This document shows, piece by piece, positions 1 through 8,705 of a stretch of DNA of 64,000 nucleotides (its first letter is position 1; each line of letters begins with the position of its first letter). The stretch covers positions 1 through 64,000 of the forward strand of contig CAJUBG010000004.1 of the NCBI GenBank assembly GCA_910584575.1. Reading direction: 5' to 3'. Source of the DNA: an uncultured Dorea sp. (GTDB taxonomy: Bacteria; Bacillota; Clostridia; Lachnospirales; Lachnospiraceae). The notes under the pieces were generated by a model that saw only the letters and a list, made by a program, of their open reading frames with translations, did not search any database and had not been told where the DNA came from. The position numbers were made by a program, and so were the translations under genes.

Positions 1-26
1 TTGATTTTAAGATTAATATTTTCCAT
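1..26 (-). CDS. 5' end of a gene cut by the window edge, possibly hydrogenase HydA
   Basis: An ATG at 24-26, read leftwards, opens a frame that runs off the window (MENINLKI...). A strong ribosome-binding site (GGAGGATGGAG) lies just upstream, and the gene sits only 15 bp past the end of the NuoF-like gene. In bifurcating hydrogenase operons the order NuoE-like, NuoF-like, then the [FeFe] catalytic subunit is common, so HydA is the natural guess. Only eight residues are visible, so this rests on context alone. Confidence 0.5.
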
Positions 27-41
27 ATTCTCCATCCTCCA

Positions 42-1922
42 TTACTCTTTATAGATAGCGCCGAAACGACATTTTTCCATACAAGCGCCGCATTTTACGC
101 ACTTATCCTGGTTAATCACATGCGGTTCCCTTACAGAGCCGGTGATCGCGTCATTCGGACAAGTCCTTGCACAAAGGGTACAGCCCTTACATTTGTCCGC
201 GTCAATCTTGTAAGAAAGAAGGGCCTTACATACGCCTGCCGGACATTTCTTATCAACAATATGTGCTATGTATTCATCCTTAAAGTAACGCAGGGTGGAA
301 AGTACCGGATTCGGGGCGGTCTGACCAAGCGCGCACAGAGAATTGGACTTAAGGTGCGCCGCCAGATCCTCCAGCTTGTCCAAATCCTCCATGGTGCCCT
401 GTCCGTTGGTAATCTTCTCTAAGATCTCCAGCATACGCCTGGTTCCGATACGGCATGGCGTACATTTTCCGCAGGATTCGTCTACCGTGAATTCCAGGAA
501 AAACTTTGCAATATCTACCATACAGGTATCTTCATCCATGACGATCAATCCGCCAGAGCCCATCATAGAGCCGATTGCAATCAGGTTGTCATAATCAATC
601 GGCACGTCAAAATGCTCTGCCGGAATACATCCGCCGGATGGTCCTCCAGTCTGGGCTGCCTTAAACTTCTTGCCGCCTGGGATACCGCCGCCGATTTCTT
701 CTACGATCTCACGCAGAGTTGTTCCCATAGGAATCTCCACAAGTCCGGTATTCTTAACTTTACCGCCAAGGGCAAATACCTTCGTTCCTTTGGACTTCTC
801 TGTACCCATATCTGCAAACCAGCCTGCGCCGTTTAAGATAATCTGAGGGATATTCGCCAGAGTCTCTACGTTATTCAGGATGGTTGGCTTCTGGAACAGA
901 CCCTTAAGAGCAGGGAACGGCGGACGCGGGCGCGGCTCGCCTCTGTTGCCCTCAATAGAGGTCATAAGAGCTGTCTCCTCACCGCAGACAAACGCGCCTG
1001 CACCCAGACGAAGCTCAATATCAAAATCAAATCCTGTATCAAATATATTCTTTCCAAGTAAGCCATATTCCCTTGCCTGGCCAATGGCAATATTCAGACG
1101 CTCTACTGCAATTGGATACTCGGCGCGGACATAGATATATCCTTGGGAAGCGCCGATGGCATAGCCTGCAATGGCCATTGCCTCCAAAACTACGTGGGGA
1201 TCGCCCTCCAGTACGGAACGATCCATGAATGCGCCCGGATCGCCTTCGTCAGCATTACAGCACACATACTTCTGATCCGCCTGGTTCGCTGCTGCAAACT
1301 TCCACTTTAATCCAGTGGGGAAGCCTGCGCCTCCACGCCCGCGAAGCCCGCTGTCCAGGATAATCTGGATAACCTCCTCTGGCTTCTTCGTTGTCAATAC
1401 TGTACCCAATGCTTCATAGCCGCGGGTTCCGATATATTCCTCGATATTCTCAGGGTTAATGGCGCCGCAGTTGCGCAGGGCAACTCTGTGCTGCTTTTTA
1501 TAAAATTGTGTCTCCTGAAGCGGCAGAATCTCGTTATTCCCTTTGACTGTCTCGTCATACAGCAGACGCTCTACTACATTCCCCTTTAGTAAATGCTCGG
1601 ACACGATCTCCGGTATATCTTCTTCCTTCACCATGGCATAGAAAGCGCCTTCCGGATATACAATCATAATCGGACCTAATGCACACAGACCAAAACAGCC
1701 GGTCTTTACTACCGCAACTTCTTCTTCCAGCCCGTTTTTCTTAATTTCTTCTACTAATTTTTCTCTGATCTTCTGGCTGCCGGAGGAAGTACATCCTGTT
1801 CCGCCGCATACCAGAACGTGCAGGCGGTACTTAGAACCTGTCTGTACTTCATGTCCGGAACGAAGGTTGATTTCCCCCTGATTCTTTTCTCTTATCGCTT
1901 TTAATTCTTCCAGAGATTTCAT
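42..1922 (-). CDS. NuoF-like NADH-binding subunit of a bifurcating hydrogenase or similar complex
   Basis: A 626-residue flavoprotein. The N-terminal ~30-115 is a thioredoxin-like [2Fe-2S] domain with paired cysteines (VCGGTGCTSSGS, later GCFGLCALGP). The core carries the NADH/FMN glycine-rich loops (GRGGAGFPTGLKW near 195, GAGAFVCGEETAL near 310) and the [4Fe-4S] motif SCGKCTPCRIGT near 475. The C-terminal ~70 residues add a two-cluster ferredoxin (CKGCTLCARTCP, CVKCGACMEKC). This layout is that of HydB/HndC-type subunits, which oxidise or produce NADH in the cytoplasm and pass electrons to an [FeFe] hydrogenase. It follows the NuoE-like gene by 47 bp and precedes a gene cut by the edge. A formate dehydrogenase partner is an alternative. 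Confidence 0.9.
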   Translation of the reverse strand: MKSLEELKAIREKNQGEINLRSGHEVQTGSKYRLHVLVCGGTGCTSSGSQKIREKLVEEIKKNGLEEEVAVVKTGCFGLCALGPIMIVYPEGAFYAMVKEEDIPEIVSEHLLKGNVVERLLYDETVKGNNEILPLQETQFYKKQHRVALRNCGAINPENIEEYIGTRGYEALGTVLTTKKPEEVIQIILDSGLRGRGGAGFPTGLKWKFAAANQADQKYVCCNADEGDPGAFMDRSVLEGDPHVVLEAMAIAGYAIGASQGYIYVRAEYPIAVERLNIAIGQAREYGLLGKNIFDTGFDFDIELRLGAGAFVCGEETALMTSIEGNRGEPRPRPPFPALKGLFQKPTILNNVETLANIPQIILNGAGWFADMGTEKSKGTKVFALGGKVKNTGLVEIPMGTTLREIVEEIGGGIPGGKKFKAAQTGGPSGGCIPAEHFDVPIDYDNLIAIGSMMGSGGLIVMDEDTCMVDIAKFFLEFTVDESCGKCTPCRIGTRRMLEILEKITNGQGTMEDLDKLEDLAAHLKSNSLCALGQTAPNPVLSTLRYFKDEYIAHIVDKKCPAGVCKALLSYKIDADKCKGCTLCARTCPNDAITGSVREPHVINQDKCVKCGACMEKCRFGAIYKE

Positions 1923-1969
1923 TCTATCCTTATTCCTCCCTTATGGTCGTCATTGTATTCTTCCTGTTA

Positions 1970-2464
1970 TTACTCATACTTTGCCAGAATGTCGTCGATA
2001 TCGTCCACGGTAAGCCGCCCGTATACCTCGTCATTGACCATCATGACCGGCGCCAGACCGCAGGCGCCGACGCAACGGCAGGCATCCAGAGAAAATTTCC
2101 CGTCCGGAGTACACTCTCCGCCGACAATCCCCAATTTTCCCATCAGCTTATTATAGATGTCCCCAGACCCTTTGACATAGCACGCCGTTCCCAGACAGAC
2201 GGAGATGCGGTAACGCCCCTTAGGACTTAAATTAAACTGTGAATAGAACGTTGCAACTCCATAGATCTTCTCAAGCGGAATCCCCGTCTCATCCGAAATG
2301 ATCTTCTGCACCTCATAAGGCAGATATCCGTAGATATCCTGCGCTTTCTGCATAATCGGCATCAAAGCGCCCTTCTCATCCTTCAGTTCATGGATTACCG
2401 CCAACAGCTCTTTCTCCTGCTCTTTTGTTCCATTAAACTGAACCGTAGATTTGTTAGAAAGCAT
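1970..2464 (-). CDS. NuoE-like [2Fe-2S] thioredoxin-fold subunit
   Basis: A 164-residue protein of the 24-kDa NuoE/HydC/HndA family. An N-terminal helical region (residues 1-75) precedes a thioredoxin-like [2Fe-2S] domain whose ligands are visible as CLGTACYVKG and CRCVGACGLAPV. It passes electrons between the NuoF-like flavoprotein and the rest of a hydrogenase or related complex. It is the first gene of the left-edge operon, with a good ribosome-binding site (GGGAGGTAG) nine bases before ATG. Length matches the family. Confidence 0.9.
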   Translation of the reverse strand: MLSNKSTVQFNGTKEQEKELLAVIHELKDEKGALMPIMQKAQDIYGYLPYEVQKIISDETGIPLEKIYGVATFYSQFNLSPKGRYRISVCLGTACYVKGSGDIYNKLMGKLGIVGGECTPDGKFSLDACRCVGACGLAPVMMVNDEVYGRLTVDDIDDILAKYE

Positions 2465-2613
2465 TCGTATTCTACCTCCCTTGATTGTTATATTTTAGTA
2501 ACGTTTAAAACACATCCACTAAACTTCATTCTATCACATAAATTTTCAAAAATCTACAAATTTCGACTCCAAATTGCGTTAATTTTCTGACATTTTCGTT
2601 TGATATTTCACTA

Positions 2614-3072
2614 TCAATTTTCCTGTAAAATCTGCTCAACCTTTTCCCTTGCTTCTTTGACCCTTCGATGGTTCTCTCCCCCAGAGCAGAACCCTGCCAC
2701 CAGGTCATCTAGGCGGAGGATTCCCGGAAAATAGAAATCACACAGCTCTTTTTTGTGCGCGGTGTTTACCGGAATCTTCAAAGCCCTGCAATCTGCTACA
2801 ATATGATTATTACATTCTGCATTGTCCGTTGCCGCCAGTACAAAATCCGCCCCCTCTATTATTTTCTTATGATAGACCTCCGAAATCCAATGAACCTGTT
2901 TTCTTTGGCTCAGCTCTATAATCCTCTCGGATGCCCAAGGCGCGGCCACAGTAATGTTATCTGCGAATTCCACAAGCGTATTGATTCTTCTCGTAGCAAT
3001 CTTTCCGCCGCCGATTACTATTATTTTTTTCTCCGATATATCTATAAACAGCGGGAAATACGGTTTCTTCAT
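2614..3072 (-). CDS. Precorrin-2 dehydrogenase / sirohydrochlorin ferrochelatase-type protein
   Basis: A 152-residue protein that begins with YFPLFIDISEKKIIVIGGGK, the NAD-binding Rossmann start of the CysG-N/Met8/YlnF family, which oxidises precorrin-2 to sirohydrochlorin on the route to siroheme (or cobalamin). I chose the ATG at 3070-3072 because it overlaps the stop of the upstream metallopeptidase gene by four bases (ATGA) and follows GGCGGAAAG. An upstream ATG would add five residues. It is shorter than full CysG and lacks the methyltransferase half. No other siroheme gene is nearby. Confidence 0.85.
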   Translation of the reverse strand: MKKPYFPLFIDISEKKIIVIGGGKIATRRINTLVEFADNITVAAPWASERIIELSQRKQVHWISEVYHKKIIEGADFVLAATDNAECNNHIVADCRALKIPVNTAHKKELCDFYFPGILRLDDLVAGFCSGGENHRRVKEAREKVEQILQEN

Positions 3073-3605
3073 ATTCTTTCCGCCCATTCCTTAAGCTCCC
3101 TCCTTCGCGTCTGATAATCCGGCAATACCTGCTCGACAATCCTCCAGAAATCCCTGGAATGGTTCATTTCCCTTCGGTGCGCCAACTCATGCACTACCAC
3201 ATAGTCCAAAAGCTCAGCAGGCATCAACGTGAGCTTCCAGTTAAAATTCAAGTTTCCCTTACCGCTGCAGCTTCCCCATCTCGTTTTCTGTTCTCGGATG
3301 GTAATCCTCCCGTAAGAGACTCCCATCAGACGGGCATAATGCCCGACACGCTCTGGGATTATTTTCATCGCCTTTTCCACGCCTTCCCGGCGCATTTCCT
3401 CAGTAATCGAAAGCTTTTGTTTCTGTGCCTCTCTAAGCGCCTTCTGATTCTTAAGAATCCATTCTCTGCGTTCCTTTAGGAATTGCTCTACCTGCGCGCG
3501 GGAGGCAGAGTAAGGGGTACGCACCACCACACGTCCGCCCTCCTTAATCTGAACTGCAATCGTCCTGCGGCGAGAGCGTATCCATTCATATGTAATCATT
3601 TCCAT
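3069..3605 (-). CDS. YgjP-type (DUF45) zinc metallopeptidase
   Basis: A 178-residue protein with the zinc-binding HELAHRREMNH motif near residue 140 (HExxH plus a third histidine) and the upstream WGSCSGKGNLNFNWKLTLMP segment typical of the YgjP/DUF45 family. These are wss-like metalloproteases, often next to restriction or housekeeping genes; the substrate is unknown. The stop overlaps the start of the siroheme gene, so the two are probably translated together. Confidence 0.85.
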   Translation of the reverse strand: MEMITYEWIRSRRRTIAVQIKEGGRVVVRTPYSASRAQVEQFLKERREWILKNQKALREAQKQKLSITEEMRREGVEKAMKIIPERVGHYARLMGVSYGRITIREQKTRWGSCSGKGNLNFNWKLTLMPAELLDYVVVHELAHRREMNHSRDFWRIVEQVLPDYQTRRRELKEWAERI

Positions 3606-3794
3606 TTTATATTTATTTCTCCTTCATTTATGCTATTATATATACGATTTCTCCGAAAATCATAACACATAAAACGATTTCTATATAGAAATTTTTCTGA
3701 AATGTATGGCAGAAAATATAGCAAGCTATTTATTTTTATCCATATATTTTTTAACAACACTAGTTATTTTTCTGCCATCTGCTTCGCCTGCTAC

Positions 3795-3880
3795 TTGGCA
3801 ATTTTAGATAGCGTGCTATATAACAAAAGTAGACTTAAGGAAAATGCTTGGGACGCCTCATTTTCCTTAAGCCTACTTTT
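3795..3880 (+). other. Promoter-like sequence followed by a strong hairpin; possible short RNA
   Basis: On the plus strand TTGGCA (3795-3800) lies about 16 bp before TATATAAC, and the hairpin at 3825-3880 follows at once. A transcript from here would be only ~60 nt. The phrase ATTTTAGATAG between the boxes also occurs in both invertible promoters further right. There is no coding potential. The hairpin may simply be the terminator of the lipoprotein gene on the other strand. Confidence 0.25.
3825..3880 (-). terminator. Bidirectional intrinsic terminator after the lipoprotein gene
   Basis: Arms at 3825-3846 and 3859-3880 pair over about 20 bp (AAAAGTAG-CTTAAGGAAAATG and its complement, one mismatch) around a 12-base loop. 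T-rich stretches lie on both outer sides, so it can stop transcription from either direction. It sits eight bases after the lipoprotein stop codon. The rest of the 3606-3887 gap is AT-rich, with short repeats of the word CAGAAAA and its complement and no gene. Confidence 0.8.
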
Positions 3881-3887
3881 TAAAAGT

Positions 3888-4622
3888 TTATTCCACTATT
3901 TCTTCCATAAGCATATCTATATACTCGTCTATACGCTGATCCAAGCTGCCTTCATACTCCTGTGAATCTATATTTCCCATAAACGCATTGATGAATTCCT
4001 CCGTAAGCTTAAGCTTCCACACACCCTCGTCTTTGACCGCCGTAACGGTCACCTCCTCTGTCCACTTATGCTCTGTCTCGTCTATGAACCGTATCAAGTC
4101 GTCGTCACACTCATTCACAGTCAACGATATATTTTTAACGATTGAAACGGCTCCAATTCCCGCATCCCTCACGGCATCCTCCACGACCCACATCGTATAG
4201 TTCTCCATCGCCTCCGCCATATCCTTATTCGTAAGCGTCAGCTCAATACTTGCTTTCTTACCGCCCTTTTCCTCTTGAACCTCGCCAATCTCCCAGGTTA
4301 AGTTTTCTACGACCTTTTCTGCAAATCTGTGTTTTTCTTTGTACCATTTATTCTCATAAATATGAGGCTTAAGCAGCTCTTGAAAAACCTTATATTCCTT
4401 TTCAACCGGAAATCCAAAAAAACTCCAACAGACTCCCTCATAGTTATCCGTATATGCATTGAAGGTCTTTAAGTCTAACTCCTTAATGGCGTTCATCACC
4501 TGCTCTGCCGTCTCCTTTGGGGTATCTGTTTCCATATTCCTCGTCCTTCCTCCACAGGCAGTAAAAAGGACTGCGCCAGCCAGGAATAGGGCGATTCCCT
4601 TCTTGCTATTGAACATTCTCAT
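3888..4622 (-). CDS. Secreted lipoprotein of unknown function
   Basis: A 244-residue protein with a lipoprotein signal peptide: positive start (MRMFNSKKG), hydrophobic core, then lipobox LFTAC with the lipidated Cys at about residue 24. The mature part is acidic and resembles the DUF4878/DUF5105-like NTF2-fold modules of clostridial lipoproteins (residues ~36-90 on 'ETAEQVMNAIKELDLKTFN'). It should be anchored on the outer face of the membrane. It is a single gene with its own terminator. The function cannot be told from sequence. Confidence 0.8.
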   Translation of the reverse strand: MRMFNSKKGIALFLAGAVLFTACGGRTRNMETDTPKETAEQVMNAIKELDLKTFNAYTDNYEGVCWSFFGFPVEKEYKVFQELLKPHIYENKWYKEKHRFAEKVVENLTWEIGEVQEEKGGKKASIELTLTNKDMAEAMENYTMWVVEDAVRDAGIGAVSIVKNISLTVNECDDDLIRFIDETEHKWTEEVTVTAVKDEGVWKLKLTEEFINAFMGNIDSQEYEGSLDQRIDEYIDMLMEEIVE

Positions 4623-4729
4623 GCGTCTTCTCCTCCTTTTTCGCGTGTTCTATCTGCATCTTATTCTTTCCTGGCAGACATGGCAACCCACAGAACACGA
4701 ATAGGCGGTTGTACGGCACAAAAAGACGC

Positions 4730-5875
4730 CTATGAAAATAGTTCTTTTGTTTTCTTCATTCTCTCTGTGATTGGAACCTGGAACGGACATCTGCTCTCAC
4801 AGCCTTTGCAGCCGATACAGTCGGAGGCATCTGCGCCAAGCTGTCCGTAATGCGCGCGCACTGTTGGAGGAACCTCCTCTTGCATTACGGCAAGATCATA
4901 TAATTTATTCACCATGGCAATATCAATCTTACTTGGACACGGCGCGCAATGTCCGCAATAGGTACATTGTCCCGTAGAAAATGCATGGCTTGGCGCTGCC
5001 GCCAGTACACTGGCATAGTCTTTCTCCAATTCTGACGCACTCTCATATGCTACGGCCTCCGCCACATGCTGCGGATTGTCAAACCCGACCATCACAGAAG
5101 CCACCGCCGGACGGGTCAGTGCATAGTGAAGGCACTGGACAGGCGTTAAGGCAACCCCAAAGGGCGAAGTCTGAGCATGAAACAAACGTCCTCCCGCATA
5201 TCCCTTCATAACCGTAATCCCCACCTGGTTCTGCTCGCACAGCTTATACAATTCCTCCCGTTCAGGCGCGATTCCTCTAAGCTTCTCATCGTATGCCTCC
5301 GCGAAATATTCCTCTAAGTCTGTCACAGGCGGCATCATATCAAATGCAGGGTTGATGCTGAACAGAAGCATTTCTATTTCTCCCTGCTTGGCCGCCATCC
5401 TTGCAGTCTCCGGATTGTGGGTACTCATACCAATGTGGCGAATCTTACCCTCATGTTTTAACTGCCTTACATATTCCATAAATTCTCCGTTTATCACCCT
5501 GTCAAATTCTTCTTTAGTATCGATGAAATGAATCATCCCCAGGTCTATGTAGTCAGTCTGAAGCCGTGCCAGCAAATCCTCAAAGGCCGGCCTTACCTTC
5601 TCAAGCTCTCTTGACCGGACATACTGGCCGTTCTCCCAGATTGATCCGATATGCCCCTGTATCATCCACTTCTTTCGCCGCCCCTTAAGAGCCAGCCCGA
5701 TATTGGACCTGACGTTCGGCTCGGACATCCAGCAGTCCAGAATATTGATGCCCTCCTTTTCACAGGCGTCAACAACCGCCTTCACCTCCTCCGTATTGTG
5801 GCGTTCCAGCCATTCTCCGCCAAGTCCGATTTCGCTTACCTTTAACCCTGTCTTTCCTAACTCCCTGAATCTCAT
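4730..5875 (-). CDS. Aldo/keto reductase with C-terminal 4Fe-4S ferredoxin domain
   Basis: A 381-residue protein. Residues 1-280 form the aldo/keto reductase barrel (MRFRELGKTGLKVSEIGLGG start; lysine-containing strand near 75). Residues 285-380 hold two ferredoxin cysteine clusters (CTYCGHCAPCP and CIGCKGCESRCPF). This fusion is common in anaerobes and is thought to reduce carbonyl compounds using ferredoxin-linked electrons; the substrate is unknown. It stands alone between the lipoprotein gene and the two-component pair. Confidence 0.88.
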   Translation of the reverse strand: MRFRELGKTGLKVSEIGLGGEWLERHNTEEVKAVVDACEKEGINILDCWMSEPNVRSNIGLALKGRRKKWMIQGHIGSIWENGQYVRSRELEKVRPAFEDLLARLQTDYIDLGMIHFIDTKEEFDRVINGEFMEYVRQLKHEGKIRHIGMSTHNPETARMAAKQGEIEMLLFSINPAFDMMPPVTDLEEYFAEAYDEKLRGIAPEREELYKLCEQNQVGITVMKGYAGGRLFHAQTSPFGVALTPVQCLHYALTRPAVASVMVGFDNPQHVAEAVAYESASELEKDYASVLAAAPSHAFSTGQCTYCGHCAPCPSKIDIAMVNKLYDLAVMQEEVPPTVRAHYGQLGADASDCIGCKGCESRCPFQVPITERMKKTKELFS

Positions 5876-5911
5876 AGCTTGTCCTCACTTTCAAAAAATT
5901 ATTTTAACATA

Positions 5912-7207
5912 TCACATACCCGAAATTACGGCAGAAAAATAGAACCATCCATCCTGACATTTTAGGATACTCGTCCCCTGGTTCTTTTCGATTACCTTAT
6001 TGATATTTAAAATTCCCAGTCCATGACCGTTTTTTTCCTTTTTTGTCGTTGGAATTCTTTTCCCCTTTACCTTAACCGGAGTTTTAACCGGATTACGCAC
6101 CGAAATTGTCAGCTCTCCCTCCTCAAGTATCATTTTAAATTGTATCACCTTGCTCTCCTTAAGCTTCTCACAGGCTTCGATTGCATTATCCAGCAGATTT
6201 ACCAGAAGCGTCACAATATCCTCCCTGCTCATGAGAAGCTTTGACAGGTCATTGACTTCCATTACAAGCGCGATTCCCTTCTCCTGTGCGCGCAGGTACT
6301 TCTGGTTCAGCACAGTGTTCACCACGGGATGATTGGTATCCACATGATCCTCACCCTTCCTGATACTCCCGTTCAGTTCTTCGATATAGAAAAACGCCTC
6401 CTCTGTCTGCCCCGCCTTTAACATCCCCTGGATACATCCCAACTGGTTCTTGTAATCATGAAGGAACTGGCGATAGCGCATATCATTTTCCTGTATATTC
6501 TCAATCAATTCCATCTGGTTTTGAAGTCTTAGCTGCGTAAGCTCCATATTCCGAAGCTTTTCATCCTTCTTTAGTATATTGCCGATAAAATAGAAAATCA
6601 ATAGGTTTATCACACTGTACCCGGCTGCAAATACCAAAACCCCAGTTTTATCCAGTGAATCCGTATACCACACCGTAATGCTTGACAGCGTCGTCACAAC
6701 CAGGCTCAGCGCCGGAAGCCATGCAAAACGCCTCCATCCCGTCCCTTCCCACCCCTTATCCCTTCCCCTATATTGACGGCGGAAAAACAGGGAAAAACAA
6801 AGAAGGAAAATATTACAGAACCATTCAGACACTCCTTGTCCTCCTCCATACTGCCAGGGCAATGCATAGGCTATGGACAAAGCCAACAGATTCAATCCCC
6901 AATAGATTGCGCACCAAACAGCGGTGAGAAAAATGGTCTTCCCGATTCCTGCCTGATAAAAAATCTGAATAATCGCACAGAGAACTACCATCACCCTGAT
7001 AGGCTGAAGCAGGTAACCGGGCGCTTCCGAAAACGCAATCACCAGAAATCCGACTGTAAACACCAAGGACGGCCAAGCCTGCGTCACAGCCAAGGATACC
7101 GAGGAAGCCTTTCTTTGGGGCTTTAAAGGCAGCAATGTTCCGAAGAATATATTACAGCTAATTCCTGCCATCAGGCTAAGCGTCAGACTTTTCATGAGCA
7201 TTTCCAT
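5912..7207 (-). CDS. GHKL sensor histidine kinase (AgrC/VirS type)
   Basis: A 431-residue membrane kinase. The first ~210 residues are mostly hydrophobic helices (about six spans). A cytoplasmic kinase part follows with the phospho-accepting histidine in FLHDYKNQLG near 247, an N box LLDNAIEAC near 345, and a glycine box GHGLGILN near 400. This is the AgrC-like class that senses peptides in Firmicutes. It lies immediately downstream of its LytTR response regulator. No AgrB or AgrD peptide gene is visible, so the signal is unknown. Confidence 0.87.
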   Translation of the reverse strand: MEMLMKSLTLSLMAGISCNIFFGTLLPLKPQRKASSVSLAVTQAWPSLVFTVGFLVIAFSEAPGYLLQPIRVMVVLCAIIQIFYQAGIGKTIFLTAVWCAIYWGLNLLALSIAYALPWQYGGGQGVSEWFCNIFLLCFSLFFRRQYRGRDKGWEGTGWRRFAWLPALSLVVTTLSSITVWYTDSLDKTGVLVFAAGYSVINLLIFYFIGNILKKDEKLRNMELTQLRLQNQMELIENIQENDMRYRQFLHDYKNQLGCIQGMLKAGQTEEAFFYIEELNGSIRKGEDHVDTNHPVVNTVLNQKYLRAQEKGIALVMEVNDLSKLLMSREDIVTLLVNLLDNAIEACEKLKESKVIQFKMILEEGELTISVRNPVKTPVKVKGKRIPTTKKEKNGHGLGILNINKVIEKNQGTSILKCQDGWFYFSAVISGM

Positions 7208-7921
7208 CTACATCACTCCTTTATACTCCACAAATGCCTCCCTGACTTTTGCAAACTTAAGACGAGGTACCGAAAGCACTTCCCCGCAGTCCAGCACCGC
7301 CTGGTAATTGCTGATTCTTTTGACATGCTTCAGGTTTACAAGAAAACTTTTATGTATCCTAAGAAACCCATAACTTGACAATTCTTCTTCCATCTCATCA
7401 AGCTTCCCATACATCTGGTATGTTGTCATCTCCTTCTCCATATAGAAAAAAATACATTTATGCTTTCTGCTTTCTATGTAGATAAGATTGTCTGTATACA
7501 AAGTTTTCTCACCTTCCAAAAAGGAAAATGTAACCTTCTGAAGCTGCATTTTCTTTAGAATTGCATCCATACACTCTGGCATCTGCACGTCAAGAGCGTC
7601 CTTCATAATATAGCGGACTGCGCCTACCTTATATCCCTCCAACGCATAATTAATAAATGCGGTCACAAGTACGATACAGGTTCCTGACTGGTAACTGCGC
7701 ATCTTTTGAGCAGTCTGGATTCCGTCTACCTCCTCCATGTTGATATCAAGAAACACTATGTCGTATTTCACCAGATTGTCCCTCTCTGAGAGGAAATCTT
7801 TTCCGGAGGAAAATAGATTGATGGAGGCGCCAAGTCTATGAGCCTTTAGATACTCTTGTACCAGGGCGTGGACTCGGCTTCTATAATACTTTTCATCGTC
7901 ACAGATTGCAATCTTAAGCAT
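7208..7921 (-). CDS. LytTR-family response regulator
   Basis: A 237-residue protein with an N-terminal receiver domain (ICDDEKYY acidic pocket; phospho-acceptor Asp in DIVFLDINM near 57) and a C-terminal LytTR DNA-binding domain (~130-235, including FLRIHKSFLVNLKHV and the ending YQAVLDCGEVLSVPR). It pairs with the GHKL kinase, whose gene begins at the next base. Such regulators bind direct repeats upstream of target promoters; targets here are unknown. Confidence 0.9.
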   Translation of the reverse strand: MLKIAICDDEKYYRSRVHALVQEYLKAHRLGASINLFSSGKDFLSERDNLVKYDIVFLDINMEEVDGIQTAQKMRSYQSGTCIVLVTAFINYALEGYKVGAVRYIMKDALDVQMPECMDAILKKMQLQKVTFSFLEGEKTLYTDNLIYIESRKHKCIFFYMEKEMTTYQMYGKLDEMEEELSSYGFLRIHKSFLVNLKHVKRISNYQAVLDCGEVLSVPRLKFAKVREAFVEYKGVM

Positions 7922-8013
7922 CGTATCTTCCTTTTCATTCCTTTTGTGGGATATAATAATGCCATGCCTTTCCTAATCAAAAAGGCATGACAAATCTTTG
8001 CATATCATTTCAT

Positions 8014-8610
8014 TTAATCCTTAATAAGCCTCCCCTTCTCCAAATTTGGGGAAATAAATCTCTGATACGCATACTCCCACAGAGTCTCAGAGCCTTCTGC
8101 CGTATTCTGATTGCGTGCCAAAACCTGGCTCAGGCGAATCCCATGCTCCATCCAGCTCTTGCCGTCCGTCGCCGCATTCAGCATCAACGGCTGGATATGG
8201 TCCATCCCGTGGGCAAACTTCGCCTCCGCAGTCTCTCCTGCCTCGAACTCATCCCATAATTCCCTCAGCTTCTTTCCCTGATCCTCCGGAAGCAACCCAA
8301 AGATCCGGTCTGCCGCCGCAACCTCCCGCACCCGCTTGGTCTTTTTACCTTCTTCGTCATAAGCATAGGTATCACCGGCATCAATCTCAACCAAATCGTG
8401 AATCAAAAGCATAGTCACTGTTTTCAGCACATCAATCTTTTCATTGGAATACTCGCTCAAAAGGATTGTCATGATAGCCATATGCCACGCATGCTCAGCA
8501 TCGTTCTCCTTTCTTACGCCATCGGTCAGATACGTCTGCCTTCCAATGAATTTCTCCTTATCAATCTCCCGAAAAAAATCAAACTGTTTATCTATCCTGT
8601 TTTCTTCCAT
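8014..8610 (-). CDS. HD-domain phosphohydrolase (YfbR/HDDC2-like)
   Basis: A 198-residue metal-dependent hydrolase of the HD superfamily with H...HD...D spread over DAEHAWHMA, LIHDLVEIDAGD and the distal acidic segment near HGMDHIQP. Relatives hydrolyse 5'-deoxynucleotides. I chose the ATG at 8608-8610 because it follows a strong ribosome-binding site (TTGGAGG). A GTG 54 bases upstream lies in a stretch that looks like a duplicate of the dihydrolipoamide dehydrogenase gene end. Confidence 0.82.
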   Translation of the reverse strand: MEENRIDKQFDFFREIDKEKFIGRQTYLTDGVRKENDAEHAWHMAIMTILLSEYSNEKIDVLKTVTMLLIHDLVEIDAGDTYAYDEEGKKTKRVREVAAADRIFGLLPEDQGKKLRELWDEFEAGETAEAKFAHGMDHIQPLMLNAATDGKSWMEHGIRLSQVLARNQNTAEGSETLWEYAYQRFISPNLEKGRLIKD

Positions 8611-8640
8611 CTTTTCCTCCAACTGCTCACTCTGCCTGCC

Positions 8641-8705
8641 GTTCTCCACCACGCAGGGAATCACCTCATTCTTTACCTGCTGTTCTCCACCGCACAGGAA
8701 ATCGC
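8641..8705. repeat. Imperfect tandem duplication of the lpd 3' end
   Basis: On the minus strand the last codons of the dihydrolipoamide dehydrogenase gene (TGCGGTGGAGAACAGCAGG) recur just past its stop as TGCGTGGTGGAGAACGGCAGG. The unit is about 40 bp. The copy forms the non-coding leader of the HD-hydrolase gene. Confidence 0.6.

Noticed and set aside
2465..2613. Rex or sigma-A promoter for the NuoE-like gene
   Set aside because: AT-rich words are present but no pair of boxes at proper spacing and no convincing Rex palindrome.
7947..7991. Terminator between the LytTR and HD genes
   Set aside because: ATGCCTTT/AAAGGCAT can pair, but there is no T-run on either side; left out as a weak dyad.
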